DNA of 64,000 nucleotides from Mycolicibacterium lacusdiani (lineage in GTDB: Bacteria; Actinomycetota; Actinomycetes; Mycobacteriales; Mycobacteriaceae): the NCBI RefSeq assembly GCF_021916785.1, contig NZ_JAKCFC010000006.1:62001-126000 (forward strand). The letters are read 5' to 3'. The notes below the pieces were generated by a model. It saw nothing but the letters and a program-made list of their open reading frames with translations. It did no database searches and was not told the origin of the DNA. Of the stretch, positions 50,401-58,683 are shown piece after piece. Every line of letters begins with the position of its first letter. Position 1 is the first letter of the stretch. The translations under genes were made by a program, and so were the position numbers.

Positions 50401-51362
50401 CGGTCAGGACCGCCGTCGTCACGGGCATCACCGGACAGGACGGCCATTACCTCACCGAACTGCTCCTGGCCGAGGGCGTCCGGGTGCACGGAGTCACGCG
50501 CTCGCTCGCCAACGCCGCCGGGGTTCGCCCCGAGGTGACCATGCACGAGGCGGCGTTGACGCGCACGGATGCGGTCGCCGCCCTGCTCGACGCCGTCGAA
50601 CCCGACATGGTGTTCCACCTCGCGGGGATGTCGTCGGTCGCGGCGTCCTGGGCTGACCCCGTGCAGGCGACCGAGGTCAACGCACTCACCACGGCCGCGA
50701 TCCTCGACGCCTGCCTGCGCACCCAGGATCGCACCGGCGAGCAGATCACCGTCGTCAATGCCTCGAGCCAGGAGATCTTCGCGGGATCGCCGGGCGGCGT
50801 GGACACCGAGACCACGGCCGTGGCGCCCACGTCGCCCTACGGTGCAGGCAAGGCGCTGGGGCATCACCTGTGCCAGATCTACCGCGCCCGCGGACTGCAG
50901 GCCGCCAACGCCATCCTCTTCAGCCACGAGTCGCCGCGGCGGCCCGAGCGATTCGTGACGCGCAAGATCACCAAGGCCGTCGCGCGGATCGCCGCGGGCA
51001 GGCAGACCAGCTTGACCCTGGGCGACGTCAGCGTGCAGCGCGACTGGGGTTGGGCCCCGGACTACGTCGATGCGATGTACGCGATGGCACTGCGGGGCGT
51101 CGGTGACGACTACGTCGTCGCCACCGGGCAAGCACATTCGATAGCCGACTTCGTCGCAATTGCCTTCGCCGCAGCGGGCATCAGTGACTGGCAGGACATG
51201 GTGGTCAGCGACGAGAGTCTGATCCGCCCTGCCGACCGGCCCGCAATGGTCGGTGACGCGACGAAGGCGTGGGACCTCCTGCACTGGAAGCCCACCAAGT
51301 CCTTCCACGACATCGTGGTCAACATGGTCGATTCCGACTTACTCCAGGAGCGAGACGCGTGA
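50397..51362 (+). CDS. gmd: GDP-mannose 4,6-dehydratase
   Basis: 321 residues from ATG 50397. Extended SDR with VTGITGQDGHYLTELLL at the NAD site, FHLAGMSSVAASW, NASSQEIFAG (catalytic Ser/Glu), YGAGK and SHESPRRPERFVTRKIT, which is diagnostic for GMD, plus VQRDWGWAPDYVDAM. Converts GDP-mannose to GDP-4-keto-6-deoxymannose for fucose, rhamnose or perosamine-type sugars. Overlaps both neighbours by four bases. Confidence 0.92.
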   Translation: MTVRTAVVTGITGQDGHYLTELLLAEGVRVHGVTRSLANAAGVRPEVTMHEAALTRTDAVAALLDAVEPDMVFHLAGMSSVAASWADPVQATEVNALTTAAILDACLRTQDRTGEQITVVNASSQEIFAGSPGGVDTETTAVAPTSPYGAGKALGHHLCQIYRARGLQAANAILFSHESPRRPERFVTRKITKAVARIAAGRQTSLTLGDVSVQRDWGWAPDYVDAMYAMALRGVGDDYVVATGQAHSIADFVAIAFAAAGISDWQDMVVSDESLIRPADRPAMVGDATKAWDLLHWKPTKSFHDIVVNMVDSDLLQERDA

Positions 51363-52039
51363 TTCCAGAACCGTTCAAGGCAGATCCCGAAGACCGTGCG
51401 AGGAAGCTGGCGGCGGCGCCGGGGCTGAAGTTGCCGCCGGACCCCGAGTGGGAGGTCGGCCCGGACGGCCGCGTCGTGGCCTACAAGATGCAGGGCATGA
51501 CGTTCGGGCGCAAGGCCCGAAACCGCATCGCCACCATCCTGTTCAACATGCTGGTCACCTACATCCCGTCGCACTTCGTGCGGCAGAACTTCCTGCGCTG
51601 GGTCGGTGGCACCACGATCGGCAAGAAGTCGACGCTCATGCGCGGCGTCACGGTGTTCGATCCCGAGTTCCTCACGATCGGCAACTACACCACCATCGGG
51701 TTCCGCTGCTTCCTCGATTCGCGGGCAGGCATCTCGATCGGTGACAACGTCAACATCGCCAGCGACACCCACATCCTCGGCGGCGGTCACGACATCAACC
51801 ACCCGGACTTCCTCCCCATGCCGATCCCGACCGTCATCGAGGACTACGTGTGGATCGCCAGCCGGGCGATGATCCTGCCGTCGCACATCAAGCGCGGCGC
51901 GGTGGTGGCGGCGCACGCCGTGGTCACCAAGGACATCGAGGAACTCGAGGTCGTCGGCGGCGTGCCCGCCAAGGTGCTGACCAAGCGCAACCCCGAGGCG
52001 CTGAAGTACAGCAGCCCTTACCGCCCGCTGTTCTTCTGA
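51359..52039 (+). CDS. Left-handed beta-helix acyltransferase (WcaF/maltose-acetyltransferase-like)
   Basis: 226 residues from GTG 51359. After an N-terminal region of about 90 residues, hexapeptide repeats build the helix (TTIGKKSTLMRGVTVFDPEFLTIGNYTTIGFRCFLDSRAGISIGDNVNIAS) with the catalytic histidine in ILGGGHDINH; C-terminal VVGGVPAKVLTKRNP. Probably O-acetylates a sugar of the exopolysaccharide using acetyl-CoA. The following ATG overlaps its stop by one base. Confidence 0.88.
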   Translation: MIPEPFKADPEDRARKLAAAPGLKLPPDPEWEVGPDGRVVAYKMQGMTFGRKARNRIATILFNMLVTYIPSHFVRQNFLRWVGGTTIGKKSTLMRGVTVFDPEFLTIGNYTTIGFRCFLDSRAGISIGDNVNIASDTHILGGGHDINHPDFLPMPIPTVIEDYVWIASRAMILPSHIKRGAVVAAHAVVTKDIEELEVVGGVPAKVLTKRNPEALKYSSPYRPLFF

Positions 52040-53166
52040 TGGCGGTCGACCTCGAGGAGTACCGCCTGATCTACGTCGGGCCGCGCAACCACGTCACCGC
52101 CATCGGTGATTACACCGAGGACCTGATCGCCGCCTTCCGGCCGCACTTCGGTGACGTTGCGGGCGTGCGGGTCTCGGGACCCGGTGACGAGACCTGGGCG
52201 GACGTTCGCAACGTGCGCAGGCAGATCCGCAGCCTCGTCGACTCGTGGCCGGCAGGCAAGGTGCTGGTGCACTCCGAGATCGGGTGCGGCATGTTGTCGC
52301 CGTTCTGGTCGATCGCCGGCCTGAAGGGCATCCCGGTGACGCTGACGGCGCACGACCCGCCCCAGGCGCTGTGGTTCATCGCCAGGACCCGGTTCGTGGG
52401 GAAGCACAAGCTACTGATGCACGGCTTCCACTACCCGCTGCGGCCCTTCTCGCGGTGGCTCGAGGGACGGGTCAACGGACGACGGGACATCTTCGCGCTG
52501 AGCAAGACCGGCCAGGCGTCGATCGACCGGGTGTACCCGAACTCGCACACCCACTACGTGCCGTACCGGGTCGCCGAGAAGCCGACCGTGAAGCCTGCCG
52601 AGGACCGGCCGAAGGCCATCGGGTTCTTCGGACTCGTCTACCGCGGCAAGGGTTTCGACCAAATCGAGCAGATCCGCAAGGAACTGCCGGACCACATCCT
52701 GATCCGGGTCGCGGGGCGCGGCACCGAGGCGCTGCCACGCATGGACGGGGTGGAGATCGTCGGCGGCGTCGACGGAGCCGAAGAGGACGCGTTCTTCGAG
52801 TCCGTGCGTGCCATCGTGATTCCCTACGGCAAGCGGCACTTCTACGCAGACACCTTCCCGGCGTCGTCGGTGGCGGCGCACGCGCTGGCGTACCGCACCC
52901 CGATCATCGCCACCGGCTACGGATCGCTGGCCGAGTTCGGCCCCGAGACCGGCGCTGTGGTGGTGCCGATGGGCGACGGTGACCCGAATGCGTTGCCGCC
53001 CGGCTTCACCGAGGCGATCGCGTCGTTCGTCGACGACGACGCCCGGGTCACCGAACTCGGCAAGCACGCCGACCGCACGCGTGAGGAGCGGTCGACACCG
53101 CGGACGGCCGAGGCGTTCGTGGCGGCGTGGTCGAAGATCCTGGGCCGTCAGCACGGAAGTGACTGA
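52039..53166 (+). CDS. Glycosyltransferase, GT4 type
   Basis: 375 residues from ATG 52039. GT-B fold with YVGPRNHVTAIGDYTEDLIAAF, TLTAHDPPQALWF, the nucleotide-binding IGFFGLVYRGKGFDQIEQIRKELPDH, RVAGRGTEALP and DTFPASSVAAHALAYRTPIIATGYGSLAEF. The sequence is shorter and less canonical than the first glycosyltransferase. Sugar specificity unknown; same operon. Confidence 0.85.
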   Translation: MAVDLEEYRLIYVGPRNHVTAIGDYTEDLIAAFRPHFGDVAGVRVSGPGDETWADVRNVRRQIRSLVDSWPAGKVLVHSEIGCGMLSPFWSIAGLKGIPVTLTAHDPPQALWFIARTRFVGKHKLLMHGFHYPLRPFSRWLEGRVNGRRDIFALSKTGQASIDRVYPNSHTHYVPYRVAEKPTVKPAEDRPKAIGFFGLVYRGKGFDQIEQIRKELPDHILIRVAGRGTEALPRMDGVEIVGGVDGAEEDAFFESVRAIVIPYGKRHFYADTFPASSVAAHALAYRTPIIATGYGSLAEFGPETGAVVVPMGDGDPNALPPGFTEAIASFVDDDARVTELGKHADRTREERSTPRTAEAFVAAWSKILGRQHGSD

Positions 53167-54328
53167 CACCTCGACGCCGGGCGCGGCTGCCCCGCGCAAC
53201 ATCTTCAAGACGCTGATCGCCGTGGGATGGATGTACGGCGGCCGCGGCATCGGCATGCTCTGGACACTGGCGCTGGTCGGCAAGCTCAGCGTCGGCGACT
53301 ACGGCAGGTACGGCATGGGTTTCGCGCTGTCGGCCGTCGTGGGTCCGCCGCTGGACAACCCGTTCAACGTGCGTGCGATGCGCGAGGCCGACGAGCACTT
53401 CCAGGCAGAGCGCACCAGTAGGTTCCTGCTCGGGCTGACGCTGATGGTCGCAGGCGCCTGCCTGATCGAGGTCAACTACATCGCCTGGTTCGGCCTCGCC
53501 ATCGCCGGCGGCGAGATGGTGTTCAAGTCCTATCAGAGCCAGCACTTTCGGGACGGGCATCCCCAGCTCACCTGGCGCATGGACACCATCCGCCAGATCA
53601 CCAGCGTGGCGATCGCGGGCAGCTACCTGTTCGGGGTCGACGACCCCAGCCTGCAGGTGGCCAGCCTGCTCTACTGCTCGCCCTACCTCGTGGTGCTCGT
53701 GCTCGCCGCACGCCGCGTCTGGGGTCACCGGCCGGGCGTTCCCGGCCCGCCGAAACTGATCCTCGCGCTCGTGGGCGAGATGCTCGGCATGTGCCTCTAC
53801 CTCCAGGGCGACGTGCTGCTGCTCGGCTTCCTCACCGACGACACGACGGTCGGGTACTACGCGCTGACGGTGACGGTGACGGTCGCGCTGGCAGCCATCG
53901 GGCAGTCGTTCGCGATGACCTACAACGAGCCGTTGCGCCGCAGCGGCGGCGACCTCTCGACCGGCCCGTCGCTCAAGCACATCGTGGCGCTCGGGCTGGG
54001 CACCGGGGGACTGGTCGTCATCACCGGCATCGTGCTGCTGCTGACCCCGGCTCCGACCGAACTCGGCGTCGCGATGCTCATCATGTCCGCGTTCTGTGCG
54101 ATGCGGACGATGAGTTCGGTGCTGGCGGTGATTCTCTACGCTCAGCGGCGCGACGTCGTGCGGCTGAGCGCCAACCTGGGTCTGGTGCCGGTGAAGCTCG
54201 GCGCGGTCGCGGCACTGGCCCAATTCGGGGCGATCGGTGCAGCCATCGCGACGGTGGCCACCGACGCCATCCTGCTCGTGATCTATCTCTTGGCGATCTA
54301 CCGACGAAAGGCGGATGCATCAGCATGA
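53159..54328 (+). CDS. Wzx-like polysaccharide flippase
   Basis: 389 residues from GTG 53159, overlapping the previous gene by eight bases. About ten hydrophobic helices (for example TLIAVGWMYGGRGIGMLWTLALVG, GYYALTVTVTVALAAIGQSFAM, GLGTGGLVVITGIVLLLT, AIGAAIATVATDAILLVIYLLAIY), pattern of the MATE/PST superfamily; slightly shorter than typical 12-14-helix members. Likely moves the lipid-linked repeat unit across the membrane. Its TGA overlaps the first micro-ORF. Confidence 0.82.
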   Translation: MTDTSTPGAAAPRNIFKTLIAVGWMYGGRGIGMLWTLALVGKLSVGDYGRYGMGFALSAVVGPPLDNPFNVRAMREADEHFQAERTSRFLLGLTLMVAGACLIEVNYIAWFGLAIAGGEMVFKSYQSQHFRDGHPQLTWRMDTIRQITSVAIAGSYLFGVDDPSLQVASLLYCSPYLVVLVLAARRVWGHRPGVPGPPKLILALVGEMLGMCLYLQGDVLLLGFLTDDTTVGYYALTVTVTVALAAIGQSFAMTYNEPLRRSGGDLSTGPSLKHIVALGLGTGGLVVITGIVLLLTPAPTELGVAMLIMSAFCAMRTMSSVLAVILYAQRRDVVRLSANLGLVPVKLGAVAALAQFGAIGAAIATVATDAILLVIYLLAIYRRKADASA

Positions 54329-54363
54329 ATTCCCAGCGAGAAGCGGAGCGGGATCGCGCATGA
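54325..54363 (+). CDS. 12-codon micro-ORF 1 (MNSQREAERDRA)
   Basis: ATG 54325 overlaps the flippase TGA; its own TGA at 54361-54363 overlaps the next ATG at 54360. The peptide is short and charged. It may be only a coupling device for ribosomes passing from the flippase to the glycosyltransferase at 54395. Translation is inferred from the exact ATGA junctions; no peptide function is claimed. Confidence 0.4.
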   Translation: MNSQREAERDRA

Positions 54364-54399
54364 CTTACCAGCGAGAAGCGGAGCGGGATCGCGCATGAC
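54333..54399. repeat. 35-bp tandem direct repeat over a translation start
   Basis: A 32-base block beginning CCAGCGAGAAGCGGAGC and ending in GCATGAC occurs at 54333-54364 and again at 54368-54399 with period 35. The duplication copied the leader and start codon of the glycosyltransferase gene and so created the second micro-ORF. Confidence 0.95.
54360..54398 (+). CDS. 12-codon micro-ORF 2 (MTYQREAERDRA)
   Basis: Nearly the same peptide as micro-ORF 1. It begins on the TGA of micro-ORF 1 and ends on the ATG of the glycosyltransferase at 54395 (ATGA). Arises from the 35-bp tandem repeat. Expression is not proven. Confidence 0.4.
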   Translation: MTYQREAERDRA

Positions 54400-55534
54400 G
54401 AAAGTCGTATTCCTGGTGTCGAAGGACCCGGTGACCGAACACGGCGGTGACGTCGAACTCGCGCGAGTGGCACTGCGTTTGGCGGCGGAGTCGTTCGACA
54501 TCCGCGCCATCTGCCTGTCCGACGAGCCTCCTGGCGACTCGGTTGTCGACGTCGTCAAGGGTGGGCTCAAGCTGCGGCGCATCGTGCAGCATCCGGTGAA
54601 CAAGGTGGCGCTGCTGACCGGCGCGCTCCGGCACCGGCGCAGCCTGGTGCACGTGCGCTTCGACACCGACGAACTGCTCACGGCGATCGAGGCCAGCGAC
54701 GACGACGTGTTCTTCTGCGAGCACAACTACATGGCCGAATCCTTCATCCGCAGCAGGCACTTCGGCAAGAAGGGCATGGTCATCAACACGATCAACACCG
54801 AGTCGCAGGTGTGGTTGTCCACGCGTGGGATGCTCGGCAAGATCGAGGCTCCGCGGCTGCTGCGCGACGAGCTGCGGGTGGCGAAGCAGGCGAACGCGGT
54901 GGGGTGCTACGAGATCGAGGAAGCCGAGATGTACCGCGCCAACGGCGTTCCCGGCGCGCGCTTCATGGAGGTGACGCTGCCGCCGATCGAGCAGATCGAC
55001 GTGTCGCAGACCGGCCGCCGGCTGGTGTTCCTGGGTGGCCGGGATTGGCCGCCGAACCAGGAGGCGTTCCTGGTCGCGCTGAGGTTGTGGCCGCGGATCT
55101 CCGAGGGCATCCCGGATGCCGAACTGGTCATCGTGGGTGCGAAGAAGACCGGGTCCACCGACCCCGTCTACCCCGCCGGGGTACGGGATCTCGGCTTCGT
55201 CGACGACCTGCCCGGATTCCTCAAGACGTGCCGGGCGTTGATGGCACCCATCAAGACCGGCGGCGGCGTGCGGGTAAAGCTGCTCGATGCTGCGAGCCAG
55301 GGCCTGCCCGTGGTCGGAAGCGGTCCGGCGGTCGGATCACTGCGCACGCTCTTCGGGATGCCGACGTTCGACGACGACGACGACTTCGTCGCCGAGTGCC
55401 GACGCATGCTGCTCGACCGTGACGCCGCCGTGAAGGTCGGCAACGATCTCTACGAGGTCAATCGGAATCACTGGGAGCAGAAGCGTCCGCAGAAGGCGGT
55501 CGAGGACCTCGTCCACGCCGGCCTCGGCCGCTGA
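54395..55534 (+). CDS. Glycosyltransferase, GT4 type
   Basis: 379 residues from ATG 54395. N-terminal VVFLVSKDPVTEHGGDVELARVALRLA, a middle segment around CEHNYMAESF, then RLVFLGGRDWPPNQEAFLVALRLWPRISEG, DAELVIVGAKK, DLGFVDDLPGFLKTCRALMAPIKTGGGVRVKLLDAASQGLPVVGS, the C-terminal domain pattern of GT4 enzymes such as those making capsular polymers. Last plus-strand gene before the convergent glycoside hydrolase, 18 bp away. Confidence 0.87.
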   Translation: MTKVVFLVSKDPVTEHGGDVELARVALRLAAESFDIRAICLSDEPPGDSVVDVVKGGLKLRRIVQHPVNKVALLTGALRHRRSLVHVRFDTDELLTAIEASDDDVFFCEHNYMAESFIRSRHFGKKGMVINTINTESQVWLSTRGMLGKIEAPRLLRDELRVAKQANAVGCYEIEEAEMYRANGVPGARFMEVTLPPIEQIDVSQTGRRLVFLGGRDWPPNQEAFLVALRLWPRISEGIPDAELVIVGAKKTGSTDPVYPAGVRDLGFVDDLPGFLKTCRALMAPIKTGGGVRVKLLDAASQGLPVVGSGPAVGSLRTLFGMPTFDDDDDFVAECRRMLLDRDAAVKVGNDLYEVNRNHWEQKRPQKAVEDLVHAGLGR

Positions 55535-55552
55535 GGGCGGCCGGGTCGGACG

Positions 55553-57094
55553 TCAGGTGTAGAACGCCTTCGCGCCGACCCACGGTTGCCAGGTGATGTA
55601 GCCGTGTTCGAACGTCACCCGGACGCCCCAGCCATCGCGCACCTCGTCGGACAGGGCGAGCCCGAGCCGGGGCGTCCACGCCTCGACGATGCCGCCGCCG
55701 ACGGCGAACGCCCCCGTTGCGGCTGACCACCACACCCGCATGCCGGACGGCGAGTCCATGTCCTGGTATCCGTTGGCGAACGGGGTCTTCGGCACGACGC
55801 CGTACTGTCGGGCCTTGTCCGCGACGGCGTTTGGCGAGGCGATGATGCCGGTGGGGGTCTCGTACAGGGTGCTCGCGGTTCGTGCCTGTGCCCAGACCGC
55901 AGGCGTCGCGCGGTAGACCGGGCTGAGCACCTCGCCGTACGACGGCTCGGTGATGGCGCTGAACCGCTGGAACTCAGCGGTTTTCGGGATGCCGGTGGTG
56001 GCGGCGTCGGAGATGACCTTTCGGCTGGGCTTGGCGGACCAGTCGGTGCGGTACACGCCGAACACGTCCTCCGGATCGGTGCTGCCGGTGTTCCGGTCGC
56101 GGGTGGTGTGGATCATGATCGGTCCCGCGTACGGCATCTCCCGCCACTTGGTCAGCAGGTCCTGGATGAACGCGGCCTGCGTGGCGTCGTCGGCGGCGGT
56201 CATCGGTTCGCCGTACTCGGTTCCCCAAATCTTCTTCGCCGCATCGCCGTTGGCGAGCATGAGTTGACGCATCGCGATCACCTGGTTCATGGGGGAGTTG
56301 GCGATCGGGAAGCCCTCGGAGAACTTGAGCGTGTACTGGTAGGGGTGGAACGACAGTGCGTCGAACGATCCCTTCGCACCCGCGGCGTACATCTTCTGCA
56401 GGAAGGTGACGGGGTTGACGAGCCAGGTGCCCCAGTCGATGACCGAGCCCAACACGCCGCCGATGACGGTGGCGTTCGGGTCGACGTCCTTGATCTTCGG
56501 GTAGGCCGCCTTCAGCAGTTCGGTGTAGCCGGCCGGGTCGGGCGTCGGCGCGTAGAACTGAGAGCCGTTGGGTTCGTTCCAGATCTCGTAGGCCGACACC
56601 TTGCCCACGTACCGGGTCGCGACCTGCTCGCAGAAGGCGGCGTACTGCGCCGCCGAGGCGGGACGGCCGGTGATGGGCGGGGCACCCGGTGCGACGGCCC
56701 ACGCCGGTGTCGAGTTGATGATCCCGAGCACCGCCATGTTCCGCTGCTGGGCGGCGTCGATCGTGCGGTCGACGTTGGTCCAGTCGAACCGGCCCTGAAC
56801 CTGCTCGACCCCGGCCCAGGGAATCATCAGACGTACGGTCTTCACGCCCGCGTCGACCATCTTGTCGAAGGTCTGGGCGACCGTGGCGTCGGTGCCGAAG
56901 TAGATTTCGGGGTCGTGGAAGCCAATGGTCTTGGGCGACGGGGTGATTCGGCTCGACCCCGCGACCTCGACGATGCGGGGGTGGGGCGTCGACGGCGCCG
57001 ACCAGATCCCTGCCACGGTCAGGAGTGCGATCGCCAGCGTCGCCACACTCCGGAGAACGATTCGGTGTCGCGGTCGGCGGGTGGGGCGACGCAC
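55553..57094 (-). CDS. Secreted glycoside hydrolase (clan GH-A, GH39/GH5-like) with LGFP-like C-terminal repeat
   Basis: 513 residues from GTG 57094. Arg-rich N-terminus plus VATLAIALLTVAGIW makes a signal peptide or signal anchor. TIM-barrel catalytic part with the acid/base glutamate in AYEIWNEPNGSQFY and the nucleophile glutamate in WGTEYGEPM, as in clan GH-A (xylosidase/cellulase type). The last 110 residues include VEAWTPRLGLALSDEV and GVRVTFEHGYITWQPWVGA, which resemble cell-wall LGFP repeats. Likely trims or releases the polymer made by this locus. Cotranscribed with the polymerase gene 52 bp upstream. Confidence 0.85.
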   Translation of the reverse strand: MRRPTRRPRHRIVLRSVATLAIALLTVAGIWSAPSTPHPRIVEVAGSSRITPSPKTIGFHDPEIYFGTDATVAQTFDKMVDAGVKTVRLMIPWAGVEQVQGRFDWTNVDRTIDAAQQRNMAVLGIINSTPAWAVAPGAPPITGRPASAAQYAAFCEQVATRYVGKVSAYEIWNEPNGSQFYAPTPDPAGYTELLKAAYPKIKDVDPNATVIGGVLGSVIDWGTWLVNPVTFLQKMYAAGAKGSFDALSFHPYQYTLKFSEGFPIANSPMNQVIAMRQLMLANGDAAKKIWGTEYGEPMTAADDATQAAFIQDLLTKWREMPYAGPIMIHTTRDRNTGSTDPEDVFGVYRTDWSAKPSRKVISDAATTGIPKTAEFQRFSAITEPSYGEVLSPVYRATPAVWAQARTASTLYETPTGIIASPNAVADKARQYGVVPKTPFANGYQDMDSPSGMRVWWSAATGAFAVGGGIVEAWTPRLGLALSDEVRDGWGVRVTFEHGYITWQPWVGAKAFYT

Positions 57095-57146
57095 GGATCA
57101 CCTCAGGCTTCCTGGCGCAACCCGCCTCTGCGAAACCCCGTGCGAA

Positions 57147-58604
57147 TCAACGGAGCAATGGAGAGTATGACCGGTTCGTGACGGGTTCTTCGGGCGCGGT
57201 CTGCGCGTGTCGTGAAGATTTCTGATCTTGATCTACGACGACCAGGAACACCAGCAGGATCGAGAACATCAGGGTCACCTGTTGGATGGTTGCAACCATG
57301 TGGTCGAGCTGAAGGGCCACCAGGCACACGCCGATGAAGATGCCGCCGTAGAGAGCACGGGCCCCGGAGTCGCCGCGGATGGCGCGCCCGCTCATGATGC
57401 ATCCGATGGCCAACACCACGAGGAAGGCGAACCCGACGATCAGTCCGGCGCGGTAGATCGTGATCAGCGGGACGTTCGCGACGAAGTTGAGCGTGAACGC
57501 CGTGTTGCCGTCCTTGAACTCGGGCCGGCCCCAGCCAAGGCCGAACGGCCAGTGCCCCGCCATTTGACCCGGGAAGGCCCGCAGCGCGTCACCGCGTGCC
57601 GAACTGCCGACGTCGTCGGAGCTGAACGAGCTGAACAGGCGCGTACGCACGGCGGGCGTGAGCATCGCCCCCGCTGCCACGGCCCCCATGGCGCCGAGGA
57701 CGAGCGCGCGGTTGCGGGCGCGCATGCCGTGGAAGAGCAGCACCAGGATGACGCCGACCAGCACGCTGAAGATCGCCGCGCGGCTCAGCGTCAGCAGGAT
57801 GGCCACCGACAGGATGGTGACGACGCCCACGCGCAACGGGCCGGTCAGCAGCAGCACCCCGACGGCGAGCGCGATCGTGAGCCCGACGCCTGCCATGTTG
57901 GGGTCGACCCAGAGACCGCCGAGGCGGGCGAAGCGTTGCGCGCCCTCCTCGGTGTAGACGAACCGGCCGGTCTCGACGAGGCCGTAGCCGAAGGCGCTGA
58001 AGGCCTTGATGAACCTGTGCGTCGGGTCGGCGGCGACGACGACGATGCCGAAGAGGCCGTTGAGCGTCGCAAAGTAGACGTAGATGCGGCCGAACTTCGC
58101 CAGCACGTCACGGGGGAACCTCAGCAAAGCCACCACGGTCAGCGTGGCAACTGACCATTTGATGAATTCTCCGACGTCGACGACAGTTCGCCCGGTGAAG
58201 ATCAATGACACGCCGGAGACGAGCACGAAAACGATTAGGGCCTTTTCCAAGGGGTGAAAGACCGCGGGGCCGCCACGGTGGACGATCGCCGCCAACACCA
58301 CCCCGCCCGCAAAGGGCAGGTACATGGGCAGATGGATGCCGGGGAAGTAGCCGAAAGGCATGAAGCCCAGGGCCGCAGCAAGCCCCCAGGCGAGCCACTG
58401 GGGGTGCCGGATGCCCACGTAGACGCCGATCGCGGCAGCAGCGAGCCCGCCCACGGCAAGCATCGCCTTGGTCCCACCGCTGATCGCCAGAGCTGCAACG
58501 ATCGGCACCGCGACTACAATGGCTATGCCCGTCAACAGTTCTGAATGCGACTGCACCGGCCATCTCACGGAATCAATAGTCGACGTTGTGTTCGCTGAAT
58601 GCAA
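57147..58604 (-). CDS. O-antigen ligase/polymerase-like (Wzy) membrane protein
   Basis: 485 residues if the TTG at 58604 is used; GTG 58568 is an equally possible start. About twelve transmembrane helices with a larger periplasmic loop around residues 330-400 (FSSFSSDDVGSSARGDALRAFPGQMAGHWPFGLGWGRPEFKDG), the Wzy_C/O-antigen ligase region, containing the H-x-PFGLG-W-G motif. Polymerises or transfers lipid-linked repeat units. Divergent from the chain-length gene across 79 bp, and upstream of the glycoside hydrolase on its strand. Confidence 0.85.
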   Translation of the reverse strand: MHSANTTSTIDSVRWPVQSHSELLTGIAIVVAVPIVAALAISGGTKAMLAVGGLAAAAIGVYVGIRHPQWLAWGLAAALGFMPFGYFPGIHLPMYLPFAGGVVLAAIVHRGGPAVFHPLEKALIVFVLVSGVSLIFTGRTVVDVGEFIKWSVATLTVVALLRFPRDVLAKFGRIYVYFATLNGLFGIVVVAADPTHRFIKAFSAFGYGLVETGRFVYTEEGAQRFARLGGLWVDPNMAGVGLTIALAVGVLLLTGPLRVGVVTILSVAILLTLSRAAIFSVLVGVILVLLFHGMRARNRALVLGAMGAVAAGAMLTPAVRTRLFSSFSSDDVGSSARGDALRAFPGQMAGHWPFGLGWGRPEFKDGNTAFTLNFVANVPLITIYRAGLIVGFAFLVVLAIGCIMSGRAIRGDSGARALYGGIFIGVCLVALQLDHMVATIQQVTLMFSILLVFLVVVDQDQKSSRHAQTAPEEPVTNRSYSPLLR

Positions 58605-58683
58605 CTAGACGTGACGAGCCGGTGGTGTGCTTTATGCCGCCTCTGCGGCTATGGTGAGCGGGTTGCGGCAAACTACTAAGGGA

